Source: Hylemonella sp. (lineage in GTDB: Bacteria; Pseudomonadota; Gammaproteobacteria; Burkholderiales; Burkholderiaceae_C). From it: a stretch of 64,000 nt of DNA. A program made the translations under genes and the position numbers. Each line of letters starts with the position of its first letter. The stretch's first letter is position 1. This document shows positions 1-8,033 of this stretch, one piece after another. The stretch lies in the NCBI GenBank assembly GCA_030695415.1, contig JAUYQZ010000007.1, positions 81,047 through 145,046 on the forward strand, written 5' to 3'. The notes under the pieces are model-generated. The model was not told where the DNA came from and did not search any database. It saw only the letters and a program-made list of their open reading frames with translations.

Positions 1-802
1 TGGCGTCGGGCAGCAGCGCCGGCTTGGCCACCACCGCCTTGCGCGCCTCGTCGAAGCTGGCGAGGTTGTAGGCGAACATCATCATGAAACCGCCGAGCGA
101 CTCGACGCCGGCCATGATGAGCGTGGTGGTGGTGAGCAGCACCTCGCGCTCGTCCAGGCGGTCGCCGTCGATCTCGGCCAGGCTGAAGTGGCTGATGAGG
201 TCGTCTCTGGGTTCCTTGCGGCGCATGGCGATGACCTTGCCCGCGTAGTCCTGCATCCAGTTGTAGGCGGCGATGTGCTCCGGGCCCTTGGCGCGGGTGC
301 GCGAGTCGCTCTGCACCATGAGCACGGCGTTGTCGCGCACCTCCTGCTCGGGCACGATGGCCTCCTCGCCCATGGGCAGGCCCAGTGCCGCCATCAGCAC
401 CTTGACGGTGAACTGCGAGGACACGTCCTTGAAGTCGAAGGTCTGTACGCCCTTCAACTGGCCGAAGACCTGCTGCGCCACGGCGCGGATGGGCTCCTCC
501 AGCGCCAGCAGGTTGCGCTTCATGAAGGCGTGCTGGATCAGGCCGCGCAGGCGGTCGTGCTTGGGTGGGTCGGAGCTGCCCAGGGTGGCGCCGGCGCGGC
601 CGGGCAGCTCGGTCATGAGGTTGCCGCTGGCCGAGGAATAGGTCTGCCAGTCCTGGCCGGCCGAGACGATGTCGGCGTAGCGCGAGAGCACCCACATCTG
701 CGCCTCGGGGCTCCAGAAGCAGGGGTGTTCGTCGCGCAGGGTCTTGTAGTAAGGAAAAGGGTCCGCGTCGATGGCGGGCGAGTAAGGGTCGAAGCTGAAC
801 AT
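1..802 (-). CDS. Cytochrome P450, C-terminal part outside the window
   Basis: My translation of the minus strand from the ATG at 802 gives 267 residues beginning MFSFDPYSPAIDADPFPYYK and stays open to the window edge. It has the P450 N-terminal pattern (PYxxxLRDEHP, then RYADIV), DPPKHDRLR ahead of the C helix, and an I-helix segment LIMAGVESLGGF. P450s are haem monooxygenases fed electrons by a ferredoxin or reductase. The usual I-helix acid-alcohol pair (Asp/Glu-Thr) is Glu-Ser here. The haem-ligand Cys and the ExxR motif lie beyond base 1, so the subfamily cannot be fixed. It is divergent from the AraC-type gene and close to a LigAB-type dioxygenase, which suggests, as inference only, a role in aromatic acid breakdown such as O-demethylation or hydroxylation. 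Confidence 0.88.
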   Translation of the reverse strand, partial: MFSFDPYSPAIDADPFPYYKTLRDEHPCFWSPEAQMWVLSRYADIVSAGQDWQTYSSASGNLMTELPGRAGATLGSSDPPKHDRLRGLIQHAFMKRNLLALEEPIRAVAQQVFGQLKGVQTFDFKDVSSQFTVKVLMAALGLPMGEEAIVPEQEVRDNAVLMVQSDSRTRAKGPEHIAAYNWMQDYAGKVIAMRRKEPRDDLISHFSLAEIDGDRLDEREVLLTTTTLIMAGVESLGGFMMMFAYNLASFDEARKAVVAKPALLPDA

Positions 803-910
803 GGGACGGGTCTCCGTGGTGGTTCTCTGCTTGAACTTTAGGGGTGTTTGCTGTGCATGCCATTGAATAAAAGCATCAATAGTCTGGTACTTTTCGATCA
901 GAATGCTGGA

Positions 911-1801
911 ATGAAACCGTCGACTATTCCAAGCTTCTCCCTCTACGGCGAAGCCGCCGCGCCGGGGCAGGAGTTGCTGCACGTCGAGGCGGTAGCGTCG
1001 CGCAGCCGCCTTTACCACTGGGAGATCGCGCCGCACCTGCACCAGGGCCTGTACCAGGTGGTGTGGCTGCAGCGCGGCGCGGCCGAGGTGGCGCTGGACG
1101 AGTGGGTGCAGCGGGTGCAGGGGCCGGCGGCCATCGTGGTGCCGCCCGGGGTGGTGCACGGTTTTCGCTTCGCGCCCGACACCGAAGGCCTGGTGCTCAC
1201 ACTCAGCGCCCGCTTCCTGGTGGAGGGCGAGTTCCAGGCGGTGGGCGAGGCCTTCCGGGCGCTGTTCGTGGCGCCCGGCGTGCTGGACTTCAGCCACGAT
1301 GCGGCGTCATCGGACCGGCTGCACGCCTTGCTGCGCGAACTGCTGGCCGAATTTGCCCAGCCGGCTTCGGCGGAGTCACCGGTGGCGGGCTGGCTGGCGC
1401 GGGCCGTGGTCTGGCGCCTGGCGCAGGCCCGCGCGCAGGGCGCGCAGGCCGGGGGCGAGCGTGCCCACCGGCACCAGGCCCTGTTCACGCGCTTCCTGCT
1501 GCTGGTGGAGCAGCATTTCCTGGAACACTGGCCGCTGGAGCGTTATGCCTCACGGCTGGGCCTGTCCACCCAGCGCCTGAACCGGCTGACGCGCGCGGAG
1601 AGCGGGCGCAGCGCGCTGGAGCTGGTGCACGAGCGCCTCACGCGCGAGGCCTGCCGTCGTCTGGTCTACATCGCTGCGCCGGCGGCCAGTCTGGCGGCCG
1701 AGCTGGGCTTTGAAGACCCGGCCTACTTCTCGCGCTTCTTCAAGCGCCGCACGGGCCTGAGCCCGCAGCGTTACCGCGAGGCGCACCGCGCGCAGGTTTA
1801 G
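911..1801 (+). CDS. AraC/XylS-family transcriptional regulator, PobR-like
   Basis: The 296-residue protein has an N-terminal cupin-type sensing half (IPSFSLYGE, then PPGVVHGFRF near residue 80) and a C-terminal double helix-turn-helix (about residues 205-290) ending in LGFEDPAYFSRFFKRRTGLSPQRYR, the AraC signature. The short N-terminus and the SALELVHERL linker resemble the AraC-type PobR activators of 4-hydroxybenzoate hydroxylase genes. This is a family impression, not a proven orthology. I chose the ATG at 911; an ATG at 857 would add 18 residues. The gene is divergent from the P450, so it probably controls that promoter. It ends directly against the stop of the convergent LysR gene with no gap. 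Confidence 0.85.
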   Translation: MKPSTIPSFSLYGEAAAPGQELLHVEAVASRSRLYHWEIAPHLHQGLYQVVWLQRGAAEVALDEWVQRVQGPAAIVVPPGVVHGFRFAPDTEGLVLTLSARFLVEGEFQAVGEAFRALFVAPGVLDFSHDAASSDRLHALLRELLAEFAQPASAESPVAGWLARAVVWRLAQARAQGAQAGGERAHRHQALFTRFLLLVEQHFLEHWPLERYASRLGLSTQRLNRLTRAESGRSALELVHERLTREACRRLVYIAAPAASLAAELGFEDPAYFSRFFKRRTGLSPQRYREAHRAQV

Positions 1802-2710
1802 TCAGCCTGTGGCCAGCGCAGGTGCCACCACGGCCTCCAGCTGCGCGCGCAGCCAGCGGTGCGCAGCGTCCTGCTGGTAGCGCGCGTGCCAGATGGCATA
1901 CATGGGCATGGTGGGGCAGTGCACCGGCGGCGGGCAGTTGGCCAGGCCGGTGAAGGTCTGGCGCGCCAGCAGGCCGGGTACGGTGGCCAGCAGCGGCGTG
2001 CCGCGCAGGAAGGCGGGCAGGGCGCTGAAGGACGGCACCATCACCGCGAAACGGCGCTGCAGGCCCTTGGCCGCGAGGTGCTGGTCCAGGTCCAGGCTGC
2101 GGCGGGGTTCGTAGACCACGGTGGCGTGGTCGCTGGCCAGGTAGTCGGCTTCGTCACGCGGGGCCTCGCGCACGGCCGGGTCGTAGAAGACGCGGTAGGG
2201 GTCTTCGAACAGGCGCTTTTGCACGATGTCGCTGCCCTCTGGCGGACGCGGGCTGATAACCAGCTGGCATTCGTCGTTGCGCAGCATCTCCAGCCGCGGG
2301 ATGGCCGAGGGGATGACGCGCAGGGCCACGCCCGGTGCGCTCTGTCGCAGGCGGGCGGCCAGGGCGGGCAGCAGCAGGTCGCGCTGGAAATCGTTGGCGG
2401 CGATGGTGAGGGTGGCCTGCCAGCGTGCCGGGTCGAAGTCTTCGCTGCGGGCGAAGTGCTGCAGGTGGCGCAAGAGCTCGCGCGCCTCGGCGGCCAGTTC
2501 CTCGGCCCGGGCCGTGGCCACGATACCGCGCCCGCTTTTGACGAAGAGCGGGTCACCGGTGATGGCCCGCAGCTTGTCCAGCAGATGGCTCACGGCCGAC
2601 TGGGTCACGCCCAGGCGCTGGGCCGCGCCGGTGACCGAGCCGGCCTCCACCACCGCCAACAAGAGCCGTAGCAAATGGCCGTCCAGGTCCAAATGATCGA
2701 ATTTGCTCAT
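1802..2710 (-). CDS. LysR-family transcriptional regulator
   Basis: The 302-residue protein has an N-terminal winged helix (about residues 10-65, with GSVTGAAQRLGVTQSAVSHLLDKLR) and a LysR substrate-binding domain. Start at 2710 gives MSKFDHLDLDGHLLRLL, the usual LysR length; an in-frame ATG at 2722 is an alternative. It is divergently placed from the ligA/ligB pair with only 95 bp between start codons, the classic LysR arrangement, so it is probably the co-inducer-dependent activator of the dioxygenase genes. The inducer cannot be deduced from the sequence. Confidence 0.88.
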   Translation of the reverse strand: MSKFDHLDLDGHLLRLLLAVVEAGSVTGAAQRLGVTQSAVSHLLDKLRAITGDPLFVKSGRGIVATARAEELAAEARELLRHLQHFARSEDFDPARWQATLTIAANDFQRDLLLPALAARLRQSAPGVALRVIPSAIPRLEMLRNDECQLVISPRPPEGSDIVQKRLFEDPYRVFYDPAVREAPRDEADYLASDHATVVYEPRRSLDLDQHLAAKGLQRRFAVMVPSFSALPAFLRGTPLLATVPGLLARQTFTGLANCPPPVHCPTMPMYAIWHARYQQDAAHRWLRAQLEAVVAPALATG

Positions 2711-2805
2711 GAGTTTGATCATGATTGATGTGTTTATTTTGGTCAATGGCTGACGAATACTCGCTTCCAGCCCCTTTTTGACCCCAGTCAACCCAGGAGA
2801 CCCTC
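2711..2805. promoter_or_regulatory. Divergent control region between the LysR gene and ligA
   Basis: The region is AT-richer than its surroundings and includes the palindrome ATCATGAT at 2718-2725 within TTTGATCATGATTGATG, a plausible LysR contact site. A clear Shine-Dalgarno (AGGAGACC, 2795-2802) precedes the ligA ATG. I could not assign a convincing -35/-10 pair, so only the regulatory location is claimed. Confidence 0.4.
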
Positions 2806-3159
2806 ATGAGCACCAGCGGCGCAGAAAAGCCCATTCCCGGCACCACGCTGTTCGACGCGAACCAAGCCCGCAAGGGCTACGCCCTGAACAAGATGTGTTT
2901 TTCCTTCAACTCGGAAGAGAACCGCAAGGCCTTCCTGGCTGACGAGGAGGCCTATATGCGCCAGTACGGCCTGAACGAAGAGCAGGCTGCTGCCATTCGC
3001 GCGCGCAACGTGCTGCAGCTGATTGCGGCGGGCGGCAACGCCTACTACCTGGCCAAGTTCGCCGGCATCTTCCATCTGGACATGCAGGACATCGGTGCGC
3101 AGCAGACCGGCATGACAAAAGAAGCCTTCCGGGCCAAGCTGGTCGCGGCCGGCCAATAA
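2806..3159 (+). CDS. ligA: Protocatechuate 4,5-dioxygenase-type alpha subunit (LigA/PmdA)
   Basis: The 117-residue protein matches the small LigA fold: KPIPGTTLFDANQARKGYALN at the start and FSFNSEENRKAFLADEEAYM followed by the helical segment ending at IFHLDMQDIGAQQTGMTKEAF. In the family the alpha subunit caps the active site of LigB in an alpha2-beta2 extradiol dioxygenase. The stop is 21 bp from the ligB start, which has its own AAGGAG site, so the two form one operon. Unlike typical pmd loci, no aldehyde dehydrogenase, lactonase, hydratase or aldolase genes follow, so later meta-cleavage steps must be encoded elsewhere. Confidence 0.9.
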   Translation: MSTSGAEKPIPGTTLFDANQARKGYALNKMCFSFNSEENRKAFLADEEAYMRQYGLNEEQAAAIRARNVLQLIAAGGNAYYLAKFAGIFHLDMQDIGAQQTGMTKEAFRAKLVAAGQ

Positions 3160-3180
3160 GCAGATTCAAGGAGTACAGAC

Positions 3181-4032
3181 ATGGCAAAACTCATCGGTGG
3201 CCTCGGCACCTCGCACATCCCCGCCATCGGCGGCGCCATCCACAAGGGCCTGCAGAACGAGCCCTACTGGAAACCCTTCTTCGACGGCTTTCCGCCCATC
3301 CGAGAATGGCTGGGCAAGAACAAGCCCGACGTGGTGGTGATGTTCTACAACGACCACGGCCTGAACTTCTTTCTCGACAAGATGCCCACCTTCGCCGTGG
3401 GCGCCGCACCGCAGTACAACAACGCGGACGAAGGCTGGGGCATCCCCACGCTGCCGCCTTTCCAGGGCGAGCTGGACCTGTCCTGGCACATCATCAACAC
3501 GCTGGTGGAGAAGGAGTTCGACGTGGTGACCTGCCAGGAAATGCTGGTGGACCACGCCTGCACGCTGCCGCTCAAGCTGTTCTGGCCCGAGGGTGATTGC
3601 CCGGTCACGGTGGTGCCGGTCTGCATCAACACCGTGCAGTTTCCGCTGCCCAGTGCCAAACGCTGCTACGCCCTGGGCAAGGCCGTGGGTGAGGCCATCA
3701 AGTCCTGGGACAGCAGCAAGAAGGTGGCCGTGATTGCTTCCGGCGGCCTGAGCCACCAGCTGGACGGCGAGCGCGCCGGTTTCATCAACAAGGCCTTCGA
3801 CCTGAAGTTCCTCGACAGCCTGGTGTCCAACCCCGAGTGGGCTACGCAGTTCAGCGTGCACGAGCTGGTGGAGAAGACCGGCACGCAGGGCGTGGAGTTG
3901 CTGATGTGGCTGGCCATGCGCGGTGCGCTGGCGTCGGGCGGCGGTGCCAGCGTGCGCCGGGTCACGGGTAACTACCATATCCCGATTTCGAACACCGCCA
4001 CGGCGGCGCTGGCGCTGGAGACGGTGGACTGA
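3181..4032 (+). CDS. ligB: Class III extradiol ring-cleavage dioxygenase beta subunit (LigB/PmdB type)
   Basis: The 283-residue protein carries the class III extradiol signature: iron ligand His12 in TSHIPAIG, His59 in YNDHG, a late Glu in GVELLMW, and the catalytic His in GGLSHQL. The best-characterised relatives cleave protocatechuate between C4 and C5 using Fe(II) and O2; gallate or methylgallate cannot be excluded. It pairs with ligA just upstream. A strong AAGGAG ribosome site sits 7 bp before the ATG. Dioxygenase class is certain, exact substrate is inferred. Confidence 0.92.
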   Translation: MAKLIGGLGTSHIPAIGGAIHKGLQNEPYWKPFFDGFPPIREWLGKNKPDVVVMFYNDHGLNFFLDKMPTFAVGAAPQYNNADEGWGIPTLPPFQGELDLSWHIINTLVEKEFDVVTCQEMLVDHACTLPLKLFWPEGDCPVTVVPVCINTVQFPLPSAKRCYALGKAVGEAIKSWDSSKKVAVIASGGLSHQLDGERAGFINKAFDLKFLDSLVSNPEWATQFSVHELVEKTGTQGVELLMWLAMRGALASGGGASVRRVTGNYHIPISNTATAALALETVD

Positions 4033-4068
4033 GGGGGACAATGCCCACGAAAAAGATGAGGGTAGGCA

Positions 4069-4097
4069 TTGGCGGCCGCTACCGATACCCGTATACT
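4069..4097 (+). promoter_or_regulatory. Sigma-70-type promoter of the Crp/Fnr-like gene
   Basis: TTGGCG (4069-4074) and TATACT (4092-4097) are separated by 17 bp, a near-consensus pair. The predicted start is near 4104. The short leader contains a hairpin, GGCGCA/TGCGCC at 4111-4130, that ends 9 bp before the ATG at 4140 and could affect translation. Confidence 0.7.
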
Positions 4098-4139
4098 GAA
4101 TTCAGGGAGCGGCGCATACATTTGTGCGCCACGGACGTC

Positions 4140-4910
4140 ATGAAGGCAGTATCTCTCTCACATCCAGAGCAGAACCAGCTGGTCCAGGCCTTGCCACCAG
4201 CGGTCTTGCAGCGCTGGCTTGGGCTGCTTGAACCGGTCGAACTGGCGCTGGGGCAGGTGCTCTATGAGTCGGGCGGCCGGCTCAGCCACGTGTATTTCCC
4301 CACCACGGCCATCGTGTCCCTGCTCTATGTCACCGAGGAAGGTGCCTCGGCCGAAATCGCCGTGGTCGGTCGCGAGGGCCTGGTGGGCATCTCCCTTTTC
4401 ATGGGTGGGCAGACCACGCCCAGCCGGGCGGTGGTGCAGAGCGCCGGTCACGGCTTCCGACTGCGGGCCCAGGCCATGCTGGACGCCTTCGAGGGCGAAG
4501 TCCAGGTGCAGCGCCTCTTCCTGCGCTACACCCAGGCACTGATCACCCAGATGTCGCAAACCGCCGTTTGCAACCGCCACCACACCCTGGACCAGCAATT
4601 GTGCCGTTGGCTGCTGCTGAGCATGGACCGCTTGCATGGCGCCGAACTGGTGATGACCCAGGAGCTGATCGCCAATATGCTGGGGGTGCGCCGCGAGGGG
4701 GTGACGCAGGCCGCCCTCCAGCTCCAGAATGCCGGCCTGATCCGCTACGCGCGAGGCCACATCTTCATCCTGGACCGTCCCGGTCTGGAGCGACGGACCT
4801 GTGAGTGTTATGCCGTCGTCAAGAAGGAGTACGACCGCCTGCTGGACCACGATCACGAAGCTCTGCCGGGCTATCCCAACCTGCGCAGCCCGGCGTCCCG
4901 GATGCGCTAG
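4140..4910 (+). CDS. Crp/Fnr-family transcriptional regulator
   Basis: The 256-residue protein has a cyclic-nucleotide-type sensor domain (about residues 20-130, LGQVLYESGGRLSHVYFPTTAIVSLL) and a C-terminal winged helix (MTQELIANMLGVRREGVTQAALQLQNAGLI). It belongs to the Crp/Fnr superfamily branch without the Fnr cysteine cluster; the ligand is unknown. I chose the ATG at 4140 because the 33 extra codons possible upstream overlap the promoter and do not look like protein. The following chemotaxis-type gene starts 119 bp downstream on the same strand and is probably transcribed separately. Confidence 0.88.
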   Translation: MKAVSLSHPEQNQLVQALPPAVLQRWLGLLEPVELALGQVLYESGGRLSHVYFPTTAIVSLLYVTEEGASAEIAVVGREGLVGISLFMGGQTTPSRAVVQSAGHGFRLRAQAMLDAFEGEVQVQRLFLRYTQALITQMSQTAVCNRHHTLDQQLCRWLLLSMDRLHGAELVMTQELIANMLGVRREGVTQAALQLQNAGLIRYARGHIFILDRPGLERRTCECYAVVKKEYDRLLDHDHEALPGYPNLRSPASRMR

Positions 4911-5029
4911 CAGGGCGGTTCAGAGCCCGGTCGCGCTGAGCCGACCTTCCCCCCCAAGGTCAGCAACATGCGCTGACGCACCCGGTTCACAATGGGGCTC
5001 CTGCCCATTTGCCTGAACCGACGAGAACC

Positions 5030-8029
5030 ATGGTCACCCGAAAGAAAAGCAGCACCAAGAACGCGGCAGCCCCGCGCGCGCCAGCGGTCAGCGGCTTTCC
5101 CATCGTCGGTATCGGTGCTTCGGCGGGCGGACTGGCGGCTTTTGAAGCCTTTTTTTCCGGTATGCCCGCCGACATCGATCCCGGCATGGCCTTCGTGCTG
5201 GTGCAGCACCTGGCGCCTGATCATGAAAGCCTGCTGCCCGACCTGATCCAGCGCTACACGCGCATGCAGGTGTTCCTGGTGGTGGATGGCATGGCGGTGC
5301 AGCCCAATTGCGCCTACGTCATCCCGCCCAACCACGACATGGCCTTCATCAACGGCACCTTGCAGCTGCTCACGCCCTCGGCGCCGCGCGGCCAGCGCCT
5401 GCCGATCGACTACTTCTTCAGTTCCCTGGCCCAGGACCAGGGCGAGCGCGCCATCGCCATCGTCCTGTCGGGTACCGGCAGCGACGGCACCCTTGGCCTG
5501 CGGGCCATCAAGGACGGTGGCGGCATGGTGATGGCCCAGAGCCCGGACACCACCGAGTTCGACGGCATGCCGCGCAGCGCCATCGACACCGGCCTGGTGG
5601 ACTACCAGTTGCCGCCGGCGCAGATGCCCGCCAAGCTCATGGCCTATGTGGCGCAGGTCTTCGGCAAGGCCCGTCGCGCCCAGGTGCCGCCGGCGCACGG
5701 GATCGATGGCGCCTTGAAAAAGATCTTCTTGCTGCTGCGCGCCCAGACCGGTCACGACTTCACACACTACAAGCCCAGCACCATCCACCGGCGCATCGAG
5801 CGGCGTATGGCGGTTCACGAGGTCGCTTCGATGGACAGCTACGTTGAGCATCTGCAGAAGAACCCCGCGGAAGTGGAAGCCCTGTTTCGCGACCTGCTGA
5901 TCGGCGTGACCAATTTTTTCCGCGATCCGGAGGCCTTCGCCGCGCTGGAGGCGAAGGTCATCCCCCTGCTCTTCGCCGACAAGCCGGCCGATGCGGTCAT
6001 TCGGGTCTGGATCACGGCCTGCTCGACCGGCGAGGAAGCGTATTCCATCGCCATCCTTTTGCAGGAGTACCTGCACGCGCACAAGCTGGGCCACCGGGTG
6101 CAGATCTTTGCCACCGACATGGACAGCCGCGCTGTGGCCACGGCGCGCGCCGGCGTCTACCCGGCCGGCATTGCCGATGACATCACGCCCGCTCGGCTGG
6201 CACGCTTTTTCACCGCTGAATCGGACGGCAGCGCCTATCGCATCCACAAGAGCATCCGCGACATGCTGGTGTTCTCCGAGCATGACCTGATCAAGGACCC
6301 GCCCTTCTCCCGGCTGGACCTGATCAGCTGCCGCAATCTGCTGATCTACCTGGACAAGGACCAGCAGCGCAAGCTCATCACGGTTTTCCATTACGCCTTG
6401 CGCCAGGGCGGGGTGCTGTTCCTGGGGGCCTCGGAGAGCGTGGGGGATCTGGTGGATCTTTACTCTGTGCTGGACGCCAAATCCAAGCTGTTCCAGCGCA
6501 AGGAAGATTTCCAGGGGCCGCAGCGCGCCGCCCTGGGGCGTTTCCTGCGGCCCATGAGCACGGAGCCGGCCCATGCGGCCTTGCCGCAGGCGGCAGCCAA
6601 GGCCGCCGTCAGCGCGAAGCTGCCCTTGCGCGAACTGACCGAACAGGCCCTGCTGCGCCAGCTGGTGCCGGCGGGCGCGCTGGTCAACGACAAGGGCGAC
6701 ATCCTCTACCTGCATGGCCGCACCGGCATGTACCTGGAGCTGGTGCCGGGCGAAGCCGGCATCAACAACATCCTGAAGATGGCGCGCGAGGGACTGCGCC
6801 GCGAGCTCACCACGGCCCTGCACAAGGCGGTGGTCAGCAAGCAGCCCGTGCGCGCGAACGGCTTGAGCGTCAAGACCAATGGGCACTTTACGTCGGTGAA
6901 TCTAACCATCAGCCCGGTGGCGGTCGGCGCGGCGGTGGGCGGTGAGCCCGCGCTTTATCTGGTGATCCTGGAGGATGTGCCCGTGCCGGAGCCCGGCCAG
7001 GAGGTGTCGCCGGTGCCGGCCGGTCAGGCCGCCAGCCAGCCGGTGGACGCCCGCATCACGGCCCTGCAGCAGGAGCTGCGCGCCAAGGAAGAGTACCTGC
7101 AGGCCGCCAACGACGAGCTGGAAAGCTCGAACGACGAGCTGCGCTCGGCCAACGAGGAAATGCAGTCGGTCAACGAGGAGCTGCAGTCCACCAACGAGGA
7201 GCTTGAAACCTCCAAGGAGGAGCTGCAGTCGGTCAACGAGGAACTGGCCACCGTCAACACCGAGCTGCAGACCAAGGTGTTCGACCTGTCCCGGGCCAAC
7301 AACGACATGAACAACCTGATGGCGGGCACCGGCATCGGGACGGTCTTCCTGGACCACGATCTGCGCATCCTGCGCTACACCCCGGCCACCAATGCCATCA
7401 TCAACCTGATCCCGGGGGATGTGGGGCGCCCGATCGCCCATGTGGTGTCCAACCTGAGCAAGTACGACAACCTGGTCGCCGATGTGCAGGCCGTGCTGGA
7501 CACCCTGGTGCCCAGGGAGGTGGATGTACAGAGCCGTGCCGGCGCCTGGTACACCATGCGCATCCTGCCCTACCGCACCCTGGACAATGTGATCGAGGGG
7601 GCGGTGCTCACCTTCATCGACATCACGGAGGTCGTGCGCACGCGCGAGTCGCTGCGCGAGGCCAATGAGCTGCTGCGGCTGGCCGTGGTGGTGCGCGATG
7701 CGAACGATGCCGTGACCGTACAGGATCTCGACGGCCATGTGCTGGCGTGGAACCCGGCTGCGGTCCGCATGTATGGCTGGACCGAAGCCGAGGCCTTGGT
7801 CATGCATGCCCGCGACCTGGTGCCGGAGGACTTGCGGACGGGCGCGCTGGAGCAGTTGCAGCAGCTCAGCCGCGCGGAAGTGCTGGCGCCTTTCCAGACC
7901 CGCCGGCTGACCCGGGACGGGCGCACCGTGGCGGTCTGGATCACGGCCAGCGCGCTGGTGAACGAGGCGGGCAAGGTCTACGCCATTGCCACGACCGAGC
8001 GCCTGGGATCGTCTGCGGCAGGGCGCTAG
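5030..8029 (+). CDS. CheB-CheR-PAS fusion protein (methylesterase/methyltransferase signalling protein)
   Basis: The 999-residue protein starts with a CheB methylesterase domain (about 20-210) with the Ser-His-Asp set visible in GASAGG, VQHLAPDH and GTGSDGT. A CheR domain (about 220-490) follows, with HRRIERRM, the SAM-site segment WITACSTGEEAYS, ATDMDS and SCRNLLIYL. After a linker comes a long coiled coil of near-repeats of NEELQS/NDELES (about 680-760), then two PAS domains (about 765-870 and 880-995). It lacks a receiver or kinase domain. Such fusions are common in Burkholderiales outside flagellar clusters. It is the first gene of an operon with a kinase and a NarL-type regulator. Confidence 0.92.
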   Translation: MVTRKKSSTKNAAAPRAPAVSGFPIVGIGASAGGLAAFEAFFSGMPADIDPGMAFVLVQHLAPDHESLLPDLIQRYTRMQVFLVVDGMAVQPNCAYVIPPNHDMAFINGTLQLLTPSAPRGQRLPIDYFFSSLAQDQGERAIAIVLSGTGSDGTLGLRAIKDGGGMVMAQSPDTTEFDGMPRSAIDTGLVDYQLPPAQMPAKLMAYVAQVFGKARRAQVPPAHGIDGALKKIFLLLRAQTGHDFTHYKPSTIHRRIERRMAVHEVASMDSYVEHLQKNPAEVEALFRDLLIGVTNFFRDPEAFAALEAKVIPLLFADKPADAVIRVWITACSTGEEAYSIAILLQEYLHAHKLGHRVQIFATDMDSRAVATARAGVYPAGIADDITPARLARFFTAESDGSAYRIHKSIRDMLVFSEHDLIKDPPFSRLDLISCRNLLIYLDKDQQRKLITVFHYALRQGGVLFLGASESVGDLVDLYSVLDAKSKLFQRKEDFQGPQRAALGRFLRPMSTEPAHAALPQAAAKAAVSAKLPLRELTEQALLRQLVPAGALVNDKGDILYLHGRTGMYLELVPGEAGINNILKMAREGLRRELTTALHKAVVSKQPVRANGLSVKTNGHFTSVNLTISPVAVGAAVGGEPALYLVILEDVPVPEPGQEVSPVPAGQAASQPVDARITALQQELRAKEEYLQAANDELESSNDELRSANEEMQSVNEELQSTNEELETSKEELQSVNEELATVNTELQTKVFDLSRANNDMNNLMAGTGIGTVFLDHDLRILRYTPATNAIINLIPGDVGRPIAHVVSNLSKYDNLVADVQAVLDTLVPREVDVQSRAGAWYTMRILPYRTLDNVIEGAVLTFIDITEVVRTRESLREANELLRLAVVVRDANDAVTVQDLDGHVLAWNPAAVRMYGWTEAEALVMHARDLVPEDLRTGALEQLQQLSRAEVLAPFQTRRLTRDGRTVAVWITASALVNEAGKVYAIATTERLGSSAAGR

Positions 8030-8033
8030 CCCC

